Positions 28,312-36,971 are shown, numbered from the stretch's first letter. The stretch is DNA of 64,000 nt from UBA5951 sp009936885 (GCA_937996625.1 CALKVA010000010.1:141969-205968), one strand, 5' to 3'. Numbers and translations are program-made. The notes: generated by a model from the letters alone, not told the origin.

Positions 28312-29292
28312 TCAATTTGAAGCAAAGACATGCATATCAACTTCAGATGAGTCAGGCCATGCAGCATCAAGAGCGTAATTAACCGCTTCTTCAGCTTCTG
28401 TTTCTATTTCACGTTCAATTGATTTCAATTCTTCTGTTGTTGAAATCTTTTTTTCTACCAATAGCTGGGTGAAGTTTGTGATGGGGTCTCGGTCCTTTCG
28501 CCATAACATTTCTTCCTCTTTGCTTCGATAATATTCACGATTTATATCGCCTACATGATGACCATAATATCTATAGGTGTTTAGCAGAACAAAAAAGGGA
28601 CCATAACCTTTTCTTGCACGATCAACAAGCTCTTGGGTTAGGCTGTTTACAGCCAGAACATCCTGTCCATCTACTTCAAAGCTATCAATTCCAAATCCTT
28701 TTGCACGCGCCATAAGATCCCCAGCTGCCATTTCTTCAACCTTGGTGTATTCGCCATATAGATTATTTTCACAAGCGTATATTACTGGTAATTTCCATAA
28801 AGCAGCCATATTCATGGTCTCATATAAAATGCCTTGACCAAGTGCACCATCTCCAAAAAAGCACACAGACACTTCGTTAGACCCTAAATGTTTAGCTGAT
28901 AATGCAGCGCCTGTTGCAATTCCAGCAGAACCGCCCACAATCGCATTTGCCCCTAAATTTCCATTTGCTTGATCAGCGATATGCATCGAGCCACCCTTGC
29001 CGCGGCAATATCCTTCCTCCTTGCCAAGAAGTTCGCAAAACATCTGTTTGAAATCTGCTCCTTTGGCAACACAATGACCATGTCCTCTATGGGTAGAGGT
29101 GATTTTATCATTAGGCGTTAGTGCTTCACAAATACCAACTGCAACAGCTTCTTGTCCAACATACATATGAGTAAGTCCAGGCATTTTAGCAGATAGATAA
29201 AGCTGATTTGCTTGTTCTTCAAATGCACGTATTCTAACCATCTGCTTGAACATCCGCAGGTAGCTTTCTCTATTATCTTTTTTATCTGTCAT
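28312..29292 (-). CDS. 2-Oxoacid dehydrogenase E1 alpha subunit
   Basis: A 326-aa thiamine-diphosphate-binding alpha subunit. The TPP/Mg motif runs from GDG (147-149) to NN (176-177), spacing about 29, as required. THRGHGHCVAKG (67-78) and GKGGSMH (98-104) are typical of pyruvate and acetoin dehydrogenases. HHVGD (about 235-239) marks the phosphorylation-loop region. It starts the E1/E2 part of the operon 71 bases after the M24 gene and precedes E1-beta by 32 bases. Acetoin, pyruvate or another small 2-oxoacid are possible substrates. Confidence 0.93.
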   Translation of the reverse strand: MTDKKDNRESYLRMFKQMVRIRAFEEQANQLYLSAKMPGLTHMYVGQEAVAVGICEALTPNDKITSTHRGHGHCVAKGADFKQMFCELLGKEEGYCRGKGGSMHIADQANGNLGANAIVGGSAGIATGAALSAKHLGSNEVSVCFFGDGALGQGILYETMNMAALWKLPVIYACENNLYGEYTKVEEMAAGDLMARAKGFGIDSFEVDGQDVLAVNSLTQELVDRARKGYGPFFVLLNTYRYYGHHVGDINREYYRSKEEEMLWRKDRDPITNFTQLLVEKKISTTEELKSIEREIETEAEEAVNYALDAAWPDSSEVDMHVFASN

Positions 29293-29363
29293 GGTTTCTC
29301 GCTAATTATTATCCGCACATCATTATCGCGATACGATTTGACGTCCCTATGATGTTCTGGAAG

Positions 29364-30662
29364 TTAGTACCTGTTGGCAATTGGCAGATCTTCGGCAGGG
29401 AACAAGCTTATTACTTGACATCCTTTGTCAGTAACAACTACTTCCTCTTCAATTCTTGCAGCTGAAATCCCGTCTGTTGCAGGGCAATATGTCTCAAGAG
29501 CAAACACCATACCTGTTTTGATTTCCATCGGATTTTCAAGACTGACAGCTCGCGAGATAATCGGTCTTTCATGCAACGCAAGACCAAGACCATGACCAAA
29601 TTGTAATCCAAATGCAGCCAACTCGCTTGGAAATCCATATTCTTCTGCCTTTGGCCATACGCTTGCAACTTTATCAGTTCCAACACCTGGTTTGATTTCT
29701 GCGATTGCTGCATTCAGCCAGTCGCGCGCTTTGACATAAGCATCATTTTGTGAAGGTGTTGAAAATCCAATATTAAATGTTCGATAGTAACAGGTGCGAT
29801 ATCCCTGATAGCTTTGAAGAATATCAAAGAAAGCTTGGTCGCCTGGACGAAAATATCTATCAGTAAAGTTATGCGGATGCGGACTGCATCTCTCGCCAGC
29901 GATTGCGTTAATTGCTTCGACATCATCAGAGCCCATTTCATAAAGCATTTTATTGGCAAGTGCGACTATATCATTTTCACGAACACCAGGTTTTAATTCC
30001 TCCCAAATCATATGATAAACACCATCTACCATGCTGGCAGCTTGGTTTAAAAGTTGAATTTCATCCACATTTTTGATTTCGCGTGCTTCAAGCATGATTT
30101 GTTGACCATCTACTACATTTAAGCCAGCTTCCTGAAGCGCAAAAAACATTGCTGTTTCGGCATAATCAACTCCAACAGGCATATCAGCAACGCCTGCTTT
30201 TTTTATTAAAGAGGCGATTTCTTCAGCGTAATATTTCATTAAACCAAATGACGGAGGAATAGTGCCCCTCATACCTACAACACCGGGAAGACAATGCGCG
30301 GGGTCAAGCCAGTCACAATTTAATTGGTGATGTACCGCAGCAGAGCCAAAATCCCATACATATGGCTCATCATCTCCTGCAAGTAAGGCGAAGCGACACA
30401 TTTTGTCTCGCTCCCATTCTCCAATTTTAGTGCCGGTGATGTAACGGATATTATTTACATCAAACGTTAAGATAGCGCCACAATTGGAGTTTTTTAGTGC
30501 GTTCTTTGCCCGGCTTAGTCGATATCGCCTTAAGCGGTCATGATCAACACGCCTTTCAAAATCCACAGAGGTATGGCCAAGAGCAGGAATAGGCCTGTCC
30601 CAATTCCAATTTTGGTTAGAATCAGTTGGCTGAAGAATACGTGGGCTTAAAGCATTTGTCAT
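29364..30662 (-). CDS. M24-fold (creatinase/aminopeptidase) protein, one metal ligand replaced
   Basis: A 432-aa pita-bread-fold protein: N-terminal creatinase-like domain (about 40-195) and C-terminal M24 domain. Four of five dinuclear-metal ligands are recognisable: D280 (AFFDIL), H357 (QFGHGLG), E390 (FALE) and E405 (RIEEEV). The second aspartate of the GYxxDxTRT motif is cysteine C291 (GYRTCYYRT). Family functions include Xaa-Pro peptidase, creatinase and the DMSP lyase DddP. It heads the operon with E1-alpha/E1-beta/E2-like/ALDH, so it probably prepares the compound that leads to the 2-oxoacid. Ordinary dipeptidase or classical DddP activity is not established. Confidence 0.85.
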   Translation of the reverse strand: MTNALSPRILQPTDSNQNWNWDRPIPALGHTSVDFERRVDHDRLRRYRLSRAKNALKNSNCGAILTFDVNNIRYITGTKIGEWERDKMCRFALLAGDDEPYVWDFGSAAVHHQLNCDWLDPAHCLPGVVGMRGTIPPSFGLMKYYAEEIASLIKKAGVADMPVGVDYAETAMFFALQEAGLNVVDGQQIMLEAREIKNVDEIQLLNQAASMVDGVYHMIWEELKPGVRENDIVALANKMLYEMGSDDVEAINAIAGERCSPHPHNFTDRYFRPGDQAFFDILQSYQGYRTCYYRTFNIGFSTPSQNDAYVKARDWLNAAIAEIKPGVGTDKVASVWPKAEEYGFPSELAAFGLQFGHGLGLALHERPIISRAVSLENPMEIKTGMVFALETYCPATDGISAARIEEEVVVTDKGCQVISLFPAEDLPIANRY

Positions 30663-31187
30663 TTCGTTTTCCTGTCCTGCGTCAATGATCTTCGATTATT
30701 TTTAAAATTTGTTTATATCTATAAATTAATTATTATCTCAAACAAGCTCTTAATCAATAAAAAACTCATATTTCAAAATGCCAGAAAAAGCATAAATGTT
30801 TAAGGTCAAAAATATCTAAATCTGATGTTTTTCTGGCTGTTGATGAATTAAAGCTTAATCTTTTAACTAATTTCATTAATTTACTATCGAAAAATAGAGT
30901 AAGCTATTCAGCTGTTGCTTACATTTAGTAATACCGTCATATGGACTAATGTTAAATTATTGTAATATAATTGACATTAGGTTACTTTTTTTGCGACCCT
31001 TACCGTCAGTTGCATGTGTAGCGTAGCAAGAAACATCATCGCTTTGCTTCATATAAAATTTAAAATGTCTTATATCAGGAAATGAATGTTGAATATCATT
31101 AAATAGAGTATTGTTTTTTATAAAAAATGCAATCTAGTGAAAAATATGTATTTATTTGAAGATTGAAAATAGGCAAGGGGGGGGTAA
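30663..31187. other. 525-base AT-rich intergenic region ending in a G8 tract
   Basis: This gap separates the divergent M24 operon and osmC-like gene. It is very AT-rich and must hold the promoters of both. I see no stable hairpin, tRNA or convincing gene. A frame ending at a TAG at 30926-30928 stays open for about 55 codons but has no start codon. The last part holds eight consecutive G residues at 31177-31184, three bases before the ATG at 31188. Confidence 0.6.
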
Positions 31188-31667
31188 ATGGCGACAAACG
31201 TAACAGAACAGAATATGAGTGAACCTATCATCAGAACTAAAATGGTGACAGCTGAGAATTTCGCAACACAAAAAACGATGGCTGATTGTGGTGAATATGG
31301 AACGCTAGTCTTCGATGAGCCGGTTGCACATGGCGGAACTGGCGAGGGACCTTCTCCATTACAAGGCGTTTTGTCAGCTTTATGTGCTTGCGAATCTGTT
31401 ACCTTTAACAGAACAGCAGCTGAAATGGGTTTTGAGTATAAAAAATTATCTTTTTCGGCGGAATATAAAATCGATATAAGAGGCAGACTTGGAATGCGCG
31501 GGGTAACTCAACATTTTAAGATTGTGCGCGTTGAAATTCAGGTTGAAACTCAAGAAGCAGTAGAGCGTCTCGAAGAGGTAGTAAAAGAAACAGAGCTGAG
31601 ATGTCCCGTTTATAATCTTATTCAGAATGCAGGTGTGGATATAACTTGCCAGTGGATCAGGGTTTAA
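31188..31667 (+). CDS. OsmC-family protein
   Basis: A 159-aa OsmC/Ohr-type protein. Members reduce organic hydroperoxides through two cysteines, or have unknown roles. The pattern PSPLQGVLSALCACESVTF has C66 and C68, and the second cysteine C139 is in LRCPVYNLIQNAGV, as in the family. There is an extra N-terminal 20-25 residues compared with short OsmC. The ribosome-binding site is an uninterrupted G8 tract three bases before the ATG, which is unusual. It is followed after 126 bases by a hydroxyacid dehydrogenase gene, in the same direction. Confidence 0.85.
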   Translation: MATNVTEQNMSEPIIRTKMVTAENFATQKTMADCGEYGTLVFDEPVAHGGTGEGPSPLQGVLSALCACESVTFNRTAAEMGFEYKKLSFSAEYKIDIRGRLGMRGVTQHFKIVRVEIQVETQEAVERLEEVVKETELRCPVYNLIQNAGVDITCQWIRV

Positions 31668-31793
31668 ATAAAAACAAGTATTTTATATTTTGAACTGTTG
31701 CGTTGAGATGTGCAATACGAAGAATATAGAATTGAATATCAATTTATAAAAACCTCAAAAAACAAGAAAAAACCAAACAGAAAGGAATATTTA

Positions 31794-32747
31794 ATGAGCA
31801 AAGATATGGTAATTGGTTGGATAGGGCTAGGCCGAATGGGCGCCCCTATGGTTGAGAAGATCATAAAGGCTGGCTATAAAGTCAAAATATGGAACCGAAC
31901 TAAGTCTAAGGCAGATGCTTTGGTTAAAGCAGGTGCTTCTCTGGTAGATGCGCCTTCTGATTTGGCAAATGTTGATGCTCTTTTTACCATGGTGTCTACA
32001 GGAAAAGATTTGAGGCAGGTTTATTTTGGCGATGTCGGTGTAATGTCTGGCGAGGGAACGCCAAAAATTTTGGTTGAGTGTTCTTCTATTAGTGCACCAG
32101 AGTCAGCCGAGTTTAGAAAGACAGTTACAGATAGAGGTTCTGAATTCCTTGCCTGTCCCGTTTCGGGAAACGGGAAATGTGTAAAAGCAGGCAAATTATC
32201 TGCGGTTGCGTCGGGTAGCAAAGATACTTTCGATAAAGTTAGAGAAATCATTGAATGTTATGCAATGCGCGGTGTTTCTTATGTAGGTGAGGGAGAATTA
32301 TCTCGTTTTTGTAAAATTGCTCATAATGTGCTTCTTGGCGTCTACATTCAGAATTTAGCTGAAATCACAATTCTCGCGCAGGCAGCAGGAGTTCCAAGGC
32401 ATTCATTCCTTGAATTCATCAATAATTCGGTAATGGGGTCTATTTTTAGTCAGTACAAAACGCCAGCACTTGTTAATCTTGATTGGACAACAACGTTTAC
32501 ACCACCACTTCTTCGCAAGGATATGGATTTGGGGTTGCAGGCGGCAAGGGAATTGGGCGTTAGCATGCCAGTAACAGCAGCAACCAGAGAGTCACTTCAA
32601 ACGCATTTTGGTTCTGCAAGTCTTAAAGATGACCCAGAAGCGTATCTGGCTGCTGACTTTAGTGCTCTTATTGAGACAGTTGCTTTGCAAGCAGGGTTAA
32701 AGTTAGAGCCTGAAAATGTCGAAGTAAAAACTGGATTAGAAGTTTAA
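31794..32747 (+). CDS. Beta-hydroxyacid dehydrogenase (3-hydroxyisobutyrate dehydrogenase family)
   Basis: A 317-aa NAD(P)-dependent dehydrogenase. The ATG at 31794 is chosen because AAAGGA sits 7 bases before it. The Rossmann motif is GLGRMGAPM (residues 11-19), the substrate loop CPVSGNGKCVKAGKL (121-135; DAPVSGG in most members), and the catalytic lysine is K174 in CKIAHN. Substrates in the family include 3-hydroxyisobutyrate, tartronate semialdehyde and 2-hydroxymethylglutarate. C-terminal all-helical domain present, full length. It ends before a strong terminator. Confidence 0.85.
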   Translation: MSKDMVIGWIGLGRMGAPMVEKIIKAGYKVKIWNRTKSKADALVKAGASLVDAPSDLANVDALFTMVSTGKDLRQVYFGDVGVMSGEGTPKILVECSSISAPESAEFRKTVTDRGSEFLACPVSGNGKCVKAGKLSAVASGSKDTFDKVREIIECYAMRGVSYVGEGELSRFCKIAHNVLLGVYIQNLAEITILAQAAGVPRHSFLEFINNSVMGSIFSQYKTPALVNLDWTTTFTPPLLRKDMDLGLQAARELGVSMPVTAATRESLQTHFGSASLKDDPEAYLAADFSALIETVALQAGLKLEPENVEVKTGLEV

Positions 32748-32772
32748 GAATACTTAAATGTAATATGTGAGG

Positions 32773-32797
32773 CGAGGCAGATTCTGCCTCGTCTTTT
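32773..32797. terminator. Rho-independent terminator between convergent genes
   Basis: CGAGGCAG (32773-32780) pairs perfectly with CTGCCTCG (32784-32791) across a three-base loop, followed by TCTTTT on the plus strand. It ends the hydroxyacid dehydrogenase transcript. Its last base overlaps the stop codon of the converging M24-like gene. Confidence 0.88.
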
Positions 32798-33996
32798 CAC
32801 GCAGATTTTGCAGTCATCAAACCAATTGGTGAGTGCTGGAGGCATTCAGCACCTCCTTCTGTTATTATAAACAGGGCACCTGTTTGAACACCTCGCATGC
32901 CAGAGCCATCAGTTATGTTGGGTTGAACGACTATTGCCATATTGGGTGCTAAATTGATATCAGGTATAGGGCCAGCTGGACGAGAATTAGAACCCAAGAT
33001 AGGTGGCAGATACCCACCGCCAAAACCGTGAATTAAATCATCACAGGTGGTAAAGCCATTCTCTTCGATAATGCTTGCTGCATCCAAAATTTCAGACATA
33101 GAACAACCTGGTCTTAGCACTGAGGCAATAGCACTAAATGCGCTGTCTGCGACATCGTGAAACTCAGATACCCAGCTGGCAGGGTTTTGTCGCATCGACA
33201 TCGAACGCAAAACCTGACCTGCATAACCTCTAAATGCACCACTAATCTCCATAACCAGAAGGTCATCGTTGCTTATTAATCTGCCTGTGGTATTTTGACG
33301 CGGCACCATACCGTCTGGATAGTCCATATTTGTAGATATGAAATAGCGAATATGTGCCTGACCACCAAGATCCAACCAGCTACTCTCAGCTAGACTAGCC
33401 AAATCATATTCCCTCATTCCAGGGGTAACATTCTGATAAATAGATTTAACAGCTAAATCAGAGAAATAGGCACCAAGTCTTAAACATTCAATTTCTGCAG
33501 GTGACTTTATCATTCGAACATTTTGATACCATGTATCAAGAGAAGTTAAACAACAGCCGGTTTCTTCAAGAGCTTTTGTCATTGGAAGACTCATCCTACC
33601 GATGACACCAATTTTTTGTGCTTTAATTTGTGCAATCCTAGCCAACATTGTGTGCAAGGTATTTGGACCTGCCCATTCAACCGATGCAAGAAAGGATGTG
33701 TTATTTGCTTGTGGTATGTGGTTATAATATTGCACATATAATTTGGGGTCTGCATTAAGTGAAATTATCAAAGCGGCTTCGGCAGAGACAGCCCAGCCAG
33801 TCAGCCACGGAATAGCAGTTCCAGCCCGCTCAGCACCATAAATAATTAGGCTATCAAGGTTATGTTTTCTAAGTGTATTTTCAATGATCTTCCATCTATT
33901 AAGATATTCTTCATCTTTAAAACATCGACCTTTTATATTTAATAAAAGCTCCAGTTCCGTATCAAGGGCCATTGAAAAATCGGGCATTAAATTCAT
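32797..33996 (-). CDS. M24-fold protein lacking the metal-binding site
   Basis: A 399-aa two-domain M24 homologue. The start is the ATG at 33996, preceded by AGGAGAGG. Aligning the motifs shows the canonical ligands as E250 (Asp expected, VMEISGAF), Q261 (Asp expected, GYAGQVLRS), H323 (kept, IHGFGG), Q358 (Glu expected, VVQPN) and Q371 (Glu expected). Four of five are thus changed, and three are to glutamine. The N-terminal creatinase-like domain has GAERAGTAIPWLTGW and is complete. It is the last gene of the amidohydrolase-TauE-hydrolase operon. A metal-free hydrolase (as creatinase is) or a binding protein is possible; creatinase itself keeps the glutamates and differs. Confidence 0.85.
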   Translation of the reverse strand: MNLMPDFSMALDTELELLLNIKGRCFKDEEYLNRWKIIENTLRKHNLDSLIIYGAERAGTAIPWLTGWAVSAEAALIISLNADPKLYVQYYNHIPQANNTSFLASVEWAGPNTLHTMLARIAQIKAQKIGVIGRMSLPMTKALEETGCCLTSLDTWYQNVRMIKSPAEIECLRLGAYFSDLAVKSIYQNVTPGMREYDLASLAESSWLDLGGQAHIRYFISTNMDYPDGMVPRQNTTGRLISNDDLLVMEISGAFRGYAGQVLRSMSMRQNPASWVSEFHDVADSAFSAIASVLRPGCSMSEILDAASIIEENGFTTCDDLIHGFGGGYLPPILGSNSRPAGPIPDINLAPNMAIVVQPNITDGSGMRGVQTGALFIITEGGAECLQHSPIGLMTAKSA

Positions 33997-34061
33997 GATA
34001 CCTCTCCTGTATTCATATTTTAACCAAGTAATAGGTGTGAAAAAAAATAGGACAAACCTAA

Positions 34062-35129
34062 TTATGAACGCATTTTTTGTGCCATCCAATCAGCACTAGC
34101 TTGGCGATATTTATATGCTCTATTATTTACCACATGACCTCCATCCGGCACAGCAAGATGAATAATTTCAGCCGCGTTTACTGCTGCTTTCTCAAGCATT
34201 GCCGCGTGGTCACTTGGAATCACACGGTCAAGCGCCCCAGATACGATAAATAAAGGACACGTTATCTGACTTGCAACTTCCTTCATAGACATTCTACTTG
34301 CAATCTGCCTGATATTTTTTTCGTCACTACCACCAGAACGATAATCAAAACAACTTCGTGTTAAACCAGGAAGACTGTCATAGCAAAGACCAACATCAAA
34401 TGGCCCTGATAGGGCGATGCATCCTTTAATATCTGAACAAAATGCTGCAGCTCTAGGTGCATAATATCCACCCATTGAAACACCCCAAAGCCCAATTCGA
34501 TTAGTGTCTAAATCTTTGCGAGTGTGAATATAATCAATAACTGCCTGAACAGGCTTTTCATATTCAGGACAAATGGGAAGATCATATTCTGCCTCTCCTT
34601 GCCCAGGCCCATCAAAAGTAAGTGTCGCCATGCCTCTATTAAGAAAAAGAGATTCATTATTAAACATCTCCTCCTTAGCACTATCAAGTCCCATGATTAA
34701 TATAACAACAGGTGGTTTTTTAACACCGTCAGGCTTTCGCAAATGACCATAAAGTGAGTGGGAGCCATAAGGGATTGTTACACGTTCTCCGGGAGGAGAT
34801 AGCCAAGGTAGTGCTTTTGAATAACTTGCAACGGCTTTTAGATGCGCTGATTTCATTTGCTCTGGATTATTCACAAAAAGAAATTTTCCAAAATGATAAC
34901 ATACGGCGGCTGTCACATAATGTTCGCCTGCGCTTAGATAGTTATTGTTTGTCGCTGCATCATTACCAAGGGTTGCGTGAACATCTCCTCTGTTAGAAAG
35001 TGCCATACACCAATCATTCCAACTTTGCGTTTGGGTTGTCACATCCTGAAAATCAGCGAGTGGCATTCCATTGCTTACCATTCTACCCGCCCAATGCGCT
35101 TTTGCTGCTTCAATTTTCGGGTCTGACAT
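34062..35129 (-). CDS. Alpha/beta hydrolase with N-terminal helical extension (C-C hydrolase-like)
   Basis: A 355-aa cytosolic alpha/beta hydrolase. The triad is S218 in GVSMGG, D301 in GALDRV and H332 in DGGH. About 110 residues of helical sequence precede the hydrolase core (SNRGDVHATLG, AAVCYHFGKFLF). This layout matches the FrsA/2,6-dihydroxypseudooxynicotine hydrolase group, which cleaves C-C bonds next to aromatic or heteroaromatic ketones. A second gene of this layout is at 38861-39988. It sits between a TauE exporter and the metal-less M24 gene, 54 and 65 bases apart. Esterase activity is an alternative. Confidence 0.82.
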   Translation of the reverse strand: MSDPKIEAAKAHWAGRMVSNGMPLADFQDVTTQTQSWNDWCMALSNRGDVHATLGNDAATNNNYLSAGEHYVTAAVCYHFGKFLFVNNPEQMKSAHLKAVASYSKALPWLSPPGERVTIPYGSHSLYGHLRKPDGVKKPPVVILIMGLDSAKEEMFNNESLFLNRGMATLTFDGPGQGEAEYDLPICPEYEKPVQAVIDYIHTRKDLDTNRIGLWGVSMGGYYAPRAAAFCSDIKGCIALSGPFDVGLCYDSLPGLTRSCFDYRSGGSDEKNIRQIASRMSMKEVASQITCPLFIVSGALDRVIPSDHAAMLEKAAVNAAEIIHLAVPDGGHVVNNRAYKYRQASADWMAQKMRS

Positions 35130-35183
35130 AATTTTACCTCTTAGTTTGTTTATTAAAATCTAAAACACATATTAATCATGGCA

Positions 35184-35945
35184 CTAAAAAACAGACCAGA
35201 TCAAGCGTACTCCGAGAGCAAATATAGTAATATAAACAATAATGAAGAAAATTTTATCTGTTAAATAATTATTTATAATTCGGCCCAAAAAAAGACCGAC
35301 AAATGAGATGGGAATGAAAATACTTGTGAGACCAATTAAATCAAAATTAAAAATACCCAGATACCAATAGGGAATTATTTTTAAAAAATTACAGATACTA
35401 AAAAATACTGCTACAGTTCCAAGAAAAGCTTGTCTGGAAATGTTTTGAGGCAATAAATAAGCAGCAATTGGTGGCAGCCCTGAATGAATTAAAAAACTAG
35501 AATATCCTGCAAGAGAGCCTGAAAGAAGCCCCCAAAACGGACCAAGTATTCTCGGCTGATTTACTTTTCGAAAATGACGGATTAGTCCATCTGCAACTAA
35601 AATAAATGCTAATATTCCAATGAAAATCTTGAGTGTATCAGGCGTTATGAGACGAATAGTAATCGCGCCAATTACCATCCCAACTGCACCCCCAGCTAAC
35701 AATACTTTCATGCTGCGCCAAAGGACACTCTTTCTATACAGCCAATAGGCAAATGGATCTGTTACCACCAAAATAGGGAGTAAAAATGCTGCAGCTGTCA
35801 GAGGCGGCATGATTTGAGCTGCAAGCAAAACGCCCACTAAACCAAAGCCTCCGCCTATTCCGCCTCTGGACATTCCCATAATAAGGCTTGCAATGCCAAG
35901 AATGACAAGCTGATTTGTACTGTAGTCTGAAATGACTTCAAACAT
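35184..35945 (-). CDS. TSUP-family (TauE/SafE) membrane exporter
   Basis: A 253-aa membrane protein with about eight hydrophobic helices. The early motif GMSRGGIGGGFGLVGVLL (near residues 23-40) and the mid-protein GLLSGSLAGYSSFLIHSG are typical of the sulfite exporter TauE/SafE family. Members transport sulfite, sulfoacetate, organosulfonates or other anions. Being inside a catabolic operon, it probably handles the substrate or an anionic product. Spacing to neighbours is 54 to 66 bases. Confidence 0.85.
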   Translation of the reverse strand: MFEVISDYSTNQLVILGIASLIMGMSRGGIGGGFGLVGVLLAAQIMPPLTAAAFLLPILVVTDPFAYWLYRKSVLWRSMKVLLAGGAVGMVIGAITIRLITPDTLKIFIGILAFILVADGLIRHFRKVNQPRILGPFWGLLSGSLAGYSSFLIHSGLPPIAAYLLPQNISRQAFLGTVAVFFSICNFLKIIPYWYLGIFNFDLIGLTSIFIPISFVGLFLGRIINNYLTDKIFFIIVYITIFALGVRLIWSVF

Positions 35946-36011
35946 AATTTTTATATTTCATCAAATGCCTGAAAAATCACTGATTTGGTTAAAAAAATAT
36001 TGAAGTAGTAT

Positions 36012-36971
36012 TTATTTTAAGTTCAATAATTTTTTCGCGTTCAGATGCGTAATTTTTTGATAATCATCTGGAGATAATTTTGTTGATTTTATCCAGTCAG
36101 TGCCATCTTTATTATTATTATAGGGCCAATCCACAGCAAATAAAATTCGGTCAGCTCCCATTTCCATCAAAGAGCATAGTAGAGCTGAGTCTGAAAAATT
36201 ACCGCTTGTAGTTATGTAAAAATGTTTGCAAAAAGTATCTCTGAATGATACCTGGCGGTTATTAGGAGATTGCCTTGTAGTAATACCCTCATGAGTTCTA
36301 TCTAATAAAAATGGAACCCCTTCGCCTAAGTGACCTAGAATAATTTTTAAGTTGGGGAGTTTCTCGAAAATCCCGGACAAAACCATTCTCACTGCAGCTG
36401 TTGACATTTCAATTCCAAAACCCCATCCCGCTGTTTTGAAAACCTTAAATTCATCAGCATAATCTTGATAATACGCGTCGGTTACACGTTTGTCTGGTAC
36501 GCCAGGATGCAAGTAAACAGGAACATCTAATGCTTCTGCCCTGGCAAAAACCGGCCAGAATTTAGGTAAGTCAAAGAATTCTCCCTTTAACATACCATGT
36601 AACATAGCTCCTTTCATTCCGTGCGTTTTTACACATCTCTCAAGTTCATCAGCTGCAATTTCTGGTGCTTGCATTGGCAAGCTGGCAAAAGCGGCAAATC
36701 TGTCTGGATGTGTTGAGACAATTTTGGCAAGTTCATCATTCAATAATGTAGATTGCTCTAAGGCTGTTTCAGGGGAGAAAATTTGCGCCCCTGGGTGATT
36801 GTGCGAAAGGATTTGAATATCAATTCCAGCCTCATCCATTTCCTTTAGTCGAAGCTCGAAATGGTCATGTAGTCTTTTTCTAGTGAATTCTGGCATCGCT
36901 GCGTAATTCTCAACTAATGTGGGAATTTCATGGGTGATATAATGCTCTTCGATTGCGATAATGGGGCTCAT
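36012..36971 (-). CDS. Amidohydrolase-family decarboxylase/hydrolase (gamma-resorcylate decarboxylase-like)
   Basis: A 319-aa TIM-barrel enzyme of the amidohydrolase 2 family (PF04909). It carries metal/active residues at the positions seen in gamma-resorcylate and 2,3-dihydroxybenzoate decarboxylases: E8 and H10 (IEEHY), H155 (VYLHPG), H214 (ILGHLGEG) and D281 (AVDWPY). Such enzymes reversibly decarboxylate hydroxybenzoates in the cytosol, but this large family also holds hydrolases. It is the first gene of the four-gene minus operon that continues with TauE, C-C hydrolase-like and M24-like genes, suggesting breakdown of an aromatic or cyclic acid. Confidence 0.85.
   Translation of the reverse strand: MSPIIAIEEHYITHEIPTLVENYAAMPEFTRKRLHDHFELRLKEMDEAGIDIQILSHNHPGAQIFSPETALEQSTLLNDELAKIVSTHPDRFAAFASLPMQAPEIAADELERCVKTHGMKGAMLHGMLKGEFFDLPKFWPVFARAEALDVPVYLHPGVPDKRVTDAYYQDYADEFKVFKTAGWGFGIEMSTAAVRMVLSGIFEKLPNLKIILGHLGEGVPFLLDRTHEGITTRQSPNNRQVSFRDTFCKHFYITTSGNFSDSALLCSLMEMGADRILFAVDWPYNNNKDGTDWIKSTKLSPDDYQKITHLNAKKLLNLK

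Noticed and set aside
27993..28382. 129-codon plus-strand frame
   Set aside because: Antisense to the E1 subunit genes, which carry clear motifs; Ser/Pro/Thr-rich shadow composition.
29364..30662. DddP-type DMSP lyase
   Set aside because: Same M24 fold, but the sequence differs from DddP in the N-terminal half as I remember it and lacks the second metal aspartate; naming it dddP is not justified.
30776..30928. About 55-codon plus-strand open stretch in the 525-base gap
   Set aside because: No start codon, no ribosome-binding site and no motif; expected by chance in AT-rich DNA.
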